Positions 5,518 through 5,576 of a DNA stretch of 5,576 nucleotides are shown piece by piece (within the stretch, counting starts at the first letter, position 1; each line of letters opens with the position of its first letter). The notes beneath the pieces were generated by a model. That model saw nothing but the letters and a program-made list of their open reading frames with translations. It ran no database searches and was not told where the DNA came from. This DNA comes from Clostridia bacterium (lineage in GTDB: Bacteria > Bacillota > Clostridia > Christensenellales > Borkfalkiaceae), in NCBI GenBank assembly GCA_017503885.1, contig JAFVSF010000195.1, positions 1 through 5,576 on the forward strand, in the 5' to 3' direction. A program made the translations under genes and the position numbers.

Positions 5518-5576
5518 ATGTTAAGTAATTTATTAAAGGCATTTACCCAAGAGTCCTTTGTTTGGGGTGGGTTTAC
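5518..5576 (+). CDS. Start of the next operon gene (partial), possibly an OadG/delta-type membrane subunit
   Basis: Nineteen codons are visible: MLSNLLKAFTQESFVWGGF, then the window ends. The ATG lies six bases after the upstream stop codon and eight bases after GAGGT, so it is almost certainly co-transcribed with the carboxyltransferase. The short polar-hydrophobic start followed by VWGGF could lead into a transmembrane helix. In clostridial Na+-translocating methylmalonyl-CoA or oxaloacetate decarboxylase clusters, the gene after the carboxyltransferase is often the small single-helix OadG/MmdD subunit, followed by a biotin carrier and the OadB/MmdB membrane pump. That identity rests on gene order alone. 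The start of another membrane protein, or of a different operon member, fits the residues equally well. Confidence 0.6.
   Translation, partial: MLSNLLKAFTQESFVWGGF

Overview
The window comes from the chromosome of an AT-rich Gram-positive bacterium, most likely an anaerobic member of the Clostridia or a related Bacillota lineage. The support is strong AGGAGG-type ribosome sites, canonical TTGxxx/TATAAT promoters, short U-tailed terminators, TAA as the only stop codon seen (all five visible gene ends), a BclA-like collagen-repeat surface protein, a Firmicutes-type (class II) GalT, and the start of what looks like a sodium-pump decarboxylase operon. No species can be named from the sequence. 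TGG encodes Trp throughout, and the tRNA-Trp has a standard CCA anticodon, so there is no sign of a recoded genetic code.

Layout. 1-120 is the C-terminal end of a glutamate synthase small-subunit-type flavoprotein. It converges on a minus-strand gene (161-742) for a small Cys-rich, collagen-repeat protein with a BclA-like C-terminal domain, and the two genes share one hairpin terminator. Next comes a self-contained tRNA-Trp unit (promoter 840-868, tRNA 887-961, terminator 961-995). A Y-family DNA polymerase (DinB-like, 1130-2374) and a class II galactose-1-phosphate uridylyltransferase (2457-3998) follow, each with its own candidate promoter. A terminator at 4042-4069 separates galT from a new transcription unit. 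That unit has a near-consensus promoter overlapped by palindromes, then a carboxyltransferase-domain protein (4129-5511), then six bases later the first 19 codons of another gene.

How the parts relate. Most genes here are independent housekeeping or accessory units, not one pathway. Only the last two form a visible operon. By gene order, the carboxyltransferase followed closely by a short ORF resembles the alpha-subunit/OadG-type arrangement of Na+-translocating acyl-CoA or oxaloacetate decarboxylases, but the second gene is cut off too early to prove it. The most unusual points are (i) the carboxyltransferase, which keeps the overall fold pattern but departs from the family at every glycine-rich catalytic motif I can align from memory; (ii) overlapping inverted repeats on its promoter; and (iii) a strict codon-context rule, in which every Asp/Asn/His/Tyr codon directly before a Val codon is the C-ending one (27 of 27). 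I see no CRISPR array, insertion sequence, prophage or clearly new multi-gene system.
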